Of a stretch of 64,000 nucleotides of DNA, positions 58,701-64,000 are shown piece after piece; the first letter of the stretch is position 1, and every line of letters begins with the position of its first letter. The stretch is taken from positions 1,550,001-1,614,000 of the forward strand of contig JALRMH010000002.1 of the NCBI GenBank assembly GCA_026119935.1, read 5' to 3'. The notes beneath the pieces are model-generated. The model saw only the letters and a program-made list of their open reading frames with translations. It ran no database searches and was not told the origin of the DNA. A program made the translations under genes and the position numbers. Source of the DNA: Endothia cerciana (lineage: Eukaryota > Ascomycota > Sordariomycetes > Diaporthales > Cryphonectriaceae).

Positions 58701-59589
58701 TACCACGCCGACTCCCTCGCCGCGCCCGTATCCTTCTGCCTTGTTCGTGAACGTGTAACACTTGCCGTCCTTGCCGAGGAAGTTCAGTGCCGTCATGGGC
58801 ATCATCGTCGCAGGCGTAAGGATCATTCCAACGCCCGCAGCGATGGCGAGGTCGGCCCGTCCCGTGCGCAGGTCCTGGCAGCCGTTGTGGACACCTACGA
58901 GGCTGGCGCTGCAGCCGGTGTCGACGGTCTGGCTGGGGCCGCGGAGGTTGAACTGGTAGGAGATGCGGTTCGCGAGGATGGCGTTGCCCGTACCTGTGGC
59001 TGCGTACTGGGGTGCCCAGTCCGAGTCGCGGAGGACAACCTGCTCGTAGTCTGAAGGGTTGTCAGACACCACAGCGCCTGTGTTTGGGTCCAAGCTGTCG
59101 CGAGGGGCGGGGTGCACGTACCTTTTACGAATGTGCCCACATTGACTGAGGTCTCAGAGAGATCAAGGGACTCCTTGGAGTATCCAGCTGCGTAGAGAGG
59201 TCAGAACCTGCTGTGCTGCACCTAGCTATTGGTTCAATTGACTTACCATTCTCGAGAGCCTGGTAAGTGACCTCCAGCAAGACGCGCTGCTGCGGGTCGA
59301 CAGCCTGTGCCTCTGTCTGCGAGATGTTGAAGAAGGGTGCGTCGAAAGCCTTGATGTCGCCCTTGAGGAAATGAGCGCCCCTGAAGCCGATCGAGCCCTG
59401 CCTACTGCCGCTGGGGTGGTAAAACCCGTCAATGTTGACGCGATCAGAGGGGAACTCGGACCAGGCACTGTCACCCTTCTTGAGCATCTCGAAGAGTGAC
59501 TCGATGTTCTCACCATCGCCGGGGAAGCGACAAGCCATGCCTACCACGGCAATAGGCATGACCTTGTCTGACTCAGTAACAGGATCCAT
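52756..59589 (-). CDS. Type I polyketide synthase, KS-AT-DH-(degenerate ER)-KR-ACP
   Basis: Exons 59589-59247, 59187-59122, 59050-58251 and 58167-52756 encode 2206 residues; introns of 59, 71 and 83 nt all keep frame. KS: Cys183 in DTGCSASL, His318 in CHGTGT, His358 in NVGHLEG. AT: GQGAQWHAMG and Ser651 in GHSSGE, with YHSHQM suggesting malonyl-CoA. DH: His973 in WLSHHQVQ and Asp1170 in HPATLDTMF. ER region (about 1475-1790): the usual GGVGQ loop is RGPYGDAV near 1624, so NADPH binding is doubtful. KR: GGLGGLGK near 1830 and Tyr1968 in QANYAAGN. ACP: Ser2162 in GVDSLV. No methyltransferase, thioesterase or reductase domain follows. The ATG at 59589 (MDPVTES) is the first usable one. The domain order is that of fungal highly-reducing PKSs; the product is unknown. 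No tailoring gene or trans-ER lies beside it, only an MFS transporter downstream. Confidence 0.97.
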
Positions 59590-62500
59590 TGTGCAAATGG
59601 TGACTGTGTGTCGATCCTTCAATGATAGAGGTCAGAGGGATAGGAGGAGGACAGTGAGGTGTCTTGGATGTAAGACGGGTAGTAGGAGATGTGGGATGGA
59701 AGAAGGTGTGTAGGGGGGAGAGAGAGAAGTATGAGATGGGCTGATGAAGTTTTGTGTAGGTTGCGATCTGGAGATCCAGGAGAGAGAAAAGTGTGTAATG
59801 GGTTGGTTGAAGTTGCGTGCAGGTTATTGTTGGTAGGGCTTCGGTCGCATTTAATAGTTGGCCCCTGTGGGGCGGCGTTCACTCATTCACTTGGCAGGTC
59901 CTGATGAAGTGCAGTGAATGCGAAGCTGCCCTGGGTTGATTGGCGCGTTGTTACCCCTTCCACGCGGCAGGTCCTGGTTGAAGCTGCAGTGGCCTTGAAG
60001 CTCTCGTCGTTGCGCGGGGTATCCATTCACTGATGGCTGGTTGATCTATAGTCAGTAGGCAACGCGGCTTGGCGGCAGTGGGTGAGATATTAGTGAACTC
60101 ACTCACCCCACTAACTATTCACCCCACCAAAAGGCACCTCAGGAGCGAATTGCTATCCCGCAAAAGGAGGTTGCCTACCCAACTGGACTGGACGTCCCGT
60201 GCCGTAGTCTGAATGGGGTTGAGGTGGCCCTGGTATCGAGACCTTGGGACAGAATCTTCGGGAGAGATGTGAAGAGGGTCAAGGTCAAGCCTCTGTAACG
60301 TCCCGCCCCAGCACCAAGTCTGACATGAGGGACGTCATAGACCCATGTCAACCCACCAACGTCGTCCGCTGAAGGCGAGGTCAACTCCCACGGTACTCAG
60401 GTGATGAGGCGGAGGGGCCAGACGTGATGGACTGGAGCGCGGGTGCGGCTGGGACCCAATGAACCTAAAACCACAATCACCTCCCACTGGTTAAAGATTG
60501 ACCAATAGTTCCTTCCCTCTGGTCCTTAGGCTGAAGTCCAGGCAATGACGATGATGATGACGACCTTGAGATGAACTTGAGACCCGGATGAGGTTGGATA
60601 GGTCGACGACATGGCCAGTGTTGAACCAGCGCGAAAGAGAAGAAGCCTGGAGGGTTGCTCGCTCAGCGCAGAACTACCTGCTCCTGATAATTATCCTCCT
60701 GAGGTAGACATGGGTATTACAGGGTCTTTCAAGATAGCTGGATTCTCCTATATGCGCGTAGCCATATGCATGCATGCATGGGGCACAGCTGCTTCTTTCC
60801 AACAGCCAATTAGCCAAAGGAGATCTGACCAGAAAGGGAATCAAGGAACAGGGTGGGGGTGCCAAGCCTTGCAATAGAAGCTGGACAATAAATAAGGCCT
60901 TCCATGGACATAGAAGACAACGGATAGGAGGACAGGTGCAGGGCACAAACACAAGAATGCAAAGACAAAGATCGACGACTTTCAACCCAGCCGCACCTAC
61001 CTTGTGGCCATAGATAGGCCCCATATCCAAACTGATATGTGCCGTCGACCAACGGTAGCCTCAACTCGACTCATCCTCTATCTCGTAGAAGATTGAAGGG
61101 CGTGCATAGCAGCCGCTGAAGATCGCCCGTCCGTGGCGCCGTCCGTGGCGAATTCGAAAAGAGTCTGGCCTCGCAGATCTAGTCGATGCCGCTCGTGCGC
61201 TCGCGCTACGATGCGGATCTCCAATAGCAGCGGCTCTTCCACCTCTAAGATCAAGCCGAAGGACACTAGGCGTCAGGTGACAGGTGTAAAAAAGGTCTAT
61301 GAGCCTCGTTGAGGAAGATTCCCTTCGCTCTGCACCAATTCTGTCTCGTGGAAGGTCCCCACGGAGAAGAAACGCAGGGAAGATAGTCGTGTTTGCGGGT
61401 GGTTCAGCGCTGGCCCCCAAGCGGTATGGTTCACCATAGTCAGGAAGTGATAGCCTGTCTCTCTCGGACAGACCAGATACAGACTGAGCCGATCCTCCCG
61501 GCGGGGGTGTTCGTGCGGATATACATGACGACGAGATGAGTCGGCCAAGTTCTGAGCTCTACTATCGTTGTGAATCTAGGTCATGTGTCGCTGTCTTCAA
61601 AGGTTCGGTGGAGAAGCCTCACGATCAGATCGGGCCCCTCGGATATTGCTTCTAAGCCCCTTGGTGCTGCTGTTCGCGTAGTGGGGGTCGAGTTCTGTAT
61701 CGGTACGAGATACTGTAGAGCCATGCGATTAATTCAGAGTGAATGCAAGGAAACGTTGGACACTCTCAATTCTTGTGATGTGGACCTCAGATCGGTGAGG
61801 CTTCCATGTCGCCCAATGAAAATTTTCGATACGGGACCTTGCAGGTGACGACAAGGTTCTGCAAGGGGTCTAGAAGCAGGCGATTTTGCGGTGAGTCCGT
61901 CCTGCGGCTCTAGAGTGGCGAGCCGAGATGACGACACCTGAGAAGAACCAAGAGGGCTTGAGGCGTAATTCGCTGAAGCTGTTCAGCCGGTTGTCATAGT
62001 CCCTGTGGTTCGGCCACAGATCCGAGCGGCCCGGTACGCCCACTCAGTGCGGACGTTGACAGATGCTAGGTGCGTTGAAGTGCAAGATCGTGCAGCTTTC
62101 CGTCAGCCTCCAGCCCAAAGCAACACAAGGCCGATGTCATATTAGAGCCTAAGCTATGCAAAAACGTCGTGCCAGACACCCCATGTGGGACGAACACACT
62201 GCAGAAGAACGACGAGCATTGGCATGACCAGGGGATGAAATTGACGAAAGAAGGGGTCCATCGTGTCACTGTATCAGTGTCGAACTTGTCAGTGTCCACA
62301 ATACGAAGGCTGTAGGGCAAAAAACATGGACGAGATGACAGGAAGATACCGACACCCACCGGAGCTCTCGAGGCCCCGCATGTAGCAATATGGCTAGTGA
62401 CACATGTGACAGTTTCTCAGAGATGACTTGACGAAGCTGGACAGCATCTTGACGGAGCCATCCATTGAACGGACGAAAGAGGGTGAAAACAAGTGCAATT

Positions 62501-64000
62501 AAGAAGGAGGCAGAATTGAGTCTCATAAAATGTGTGAGGGGTAAAAGTGGCATAGAAACAACTACGTAAATTTGCACGAGGAGCAGCTCGGAGTTTATTC
62601 AAGGTTGGCAACCTCAACTGGTCGTTCCGACCACCCTGTAGAGACGATCCGGCGAAAGCAAAGCTGGTGGCGTAACGGTGATCGAAGCCATTAACATTGA
62701 AGCCATCACTCCATAAAAGTCGATATTGGCTAAGAAGTCGGACGGTGATGTCGGGACTGGACGCCGTACGTTCTGGTGCACCTCGATAAGATCACCTTTT
62801 TCAGTGGACCAAGAGCCGGTTTCAGACCTATTAATCTCCTAAGCCGTAGATTTGACGACACAGACCAATACTACTGGCCTAGCTGCCCACCTCTCGGATG
62901 TCTCTTTTTGCCCCGATAGTCCACCCAAGTGCCAATTAGGACCAAAGTCGCCGGCGCGCATCTGTGGACGGAACACAATTTAATACCTGGAAGCACAGTC
63001 AGCATGCATCGTGTCTATTGCCGAAGTGAGTGTAGCAGTGGTCAATAGCTGAGCCTCGACTCTTGACCACCGCTGTGGCTGTTGGTGTAGCAAATTTTCA
63101 TTATTCTGATGCCCTTTCAAGGTGCCCTTCAGGCGTAACGTTCAACCACAGTCTGCCGACCGATGTATTTCCGGAAAGAGCAACGTTCCATAGCACAACA
63201 GGGACCATGCTCGAGGCCTTAGGATGCAAGTGAACCGGCACTCGAGTGTTTGTGTGACGCGTCTCGATAGAGCATAACCAGGACTCGCCACTAACTCTGC
63301 TGGTTCATCTGAGGAGTCATTGTCCAACCGAGACAGGCTCCCACTGAGCCACAACAATTGTCTCGTCCGAGAGACACTAGTTGACCATTGCCTGGGCTCT
63401 GCCGTATTGGTGGTCGATCATCTGAGGTCTTGGTCCTTCTGATGACGAGGAGCCAAGCGCGGCCGCGGGGACGGGCGTCCTGGGTCCTGATCGTCTGCTC
63501 GCCCGAAGAGGGCGCTGGCATTCGAACTCACACGCCGAGACACGGCCCCTTGCGTTTAGAGTATAGTCAAGCAGACAAAGATTCCTGGATCCTCTGTGGC
63601 TATTACCGGGGTCGTTCTGGGCCTCCGTCGACGCGGAAATGTGTGGGCAGAGGGGATGAGAAAAGGCCACTGCTTTCTTGCATACGCGCCACTGAGCATG
63701 CTGCACTACAGATCAACAGATCAGGGAATTCTGTGGGTCAAGCTCATTTGCACGCCCAGCCATGTCTAGCTTGTGTGACCGAAAGTGTCTGGCAGCAAGG
63801 TCGCACACGGCAGGACGGTTGCATTGGCTACTCTTGACGAGCCAAATTAGCTGGTCTTGAAAGTGGCCCGCCCGCTTGATTGCATGTCAGTCAAAATGTT
63901 TGTCAGTATCACTTTGTACGACGTGGATGAGTATAAGAAAAGCAGGGAAAAGCGGCAAGTACGGCCTTATGTGCCATGGTAAGGCCGCAAAGTTCTCGCG
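59590..64000. other. 4.4-kb upstream side of the PKS, no supportable gene
   Basis: The first 500-600 bp are the PKS promoter and hold repeated motifs, including an imperfect duplication at 59893-59916 and 59966-59991. Beyond about 60.6 kb, short frames occur on both strands without codon bias or motifs. I see nothing else in it, and no tailoring or regulator gene. Confidence 0.55.
59893..59991. repeat. Imperfect direct repeat in the PKS promoter
   Basis: A unit starting GGCAGGTCCTG and ending TGCAGTG occurs at 59893-59916 and again at 59966-59991, differing by an insertion and one or two substitutions. Related TGAAGT plus GCAGGTT-like motifs recur closer to the start near 59740-59830. Confidence 0.7.

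Noticed and set aside
60611..60877. 88-codon plus-strand frame upstream of the PKS
   Set aside because: No codon bias, no motif, no splice partner; a tailoring gene cannot be supported here.
63520..63560. TTCGAAC motif suggesting a tRNA T-loop on the minus strand
   Set aside because: The flanking bases cannot form the five-pair T stem, and no matching D, anticodon or acceptor arms are present.

Overview
The window comes from a filamentous ascomycete (Pezizomycotina, most likely a sordariomycete; this is inference). The evidence is short GT-AG introns (mostly 53-117 nt), coding sequence with strongly G/C-biased third codon positions, a NIT2/AreA nitrogen regulator, a LysM secretome protein and a fungal highly-reducing-type polyketide synthase. 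I see no rRNA, tRNA, CRISPR array, intact transposon or viral sequence. Exon boundaries were assigned by hand from splice consensus, reading-frame continuity and family motifs.

Left third (1-23 kb), mostly housekeeping and secretory-pathway genes. In order: an Naa50-type acetyltransferase with an N-terminal PCNA-binding (PIP) box, cut by the left edge; an Sgf11-like SAGA zinc-finger protein; a PPIL1-type cyclophilin; a signal peptide peptidase; a class I methyltransferase; a gap of about 4.6 kb, AT-rich up to about 13 kb; a three-LysM secreted protein; the divergent pair YIF1 and SRP receptor alpha, which share a promoter with tandem CTTATCG boxes; and a small three-exon gene of unknown function that seems to carry two compensating frameshifts.

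Middle (23-47 kb). A full-length nit-2/areA GATA factor is followed by about 12.7 kb with no gene I can support. That stretch is rich in microsatellites, G/C homopolymers and palindromes. After it come a secreted CFEM-like, Gly/Trp-rich, probably GPI-anchored protein and the NDR-family kinase Dbf2.

Right third (47-64 kb). Ribosomal protein eS30 (five exons, one of them 16 nt) and a WBP11-type splicing factor form a second divergent pair. An MCH/MCT-type MFS transporter then faces, tail to tail, a 2206-residue PKS with the order KS-AT-DH-(degenerate ER)-KR-ACP and no C-methyltransferase. The last 4.4 kb upstream of the PKS hold no recognisable gene. Within this window the biosynthetic locus is therefore a PKS with at most one neighbouring transporter.

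The most unusual items are the compensated-frameshift gene (22.06-22.88 kb), a Cys-rich reading frame behind Sgf11 that a 56-nt splice could join in frame, the 832-nt intron in YIF1, the GATA-type box arrays at two divergent promoters, and the lone PKS with a worn NADPH loop.
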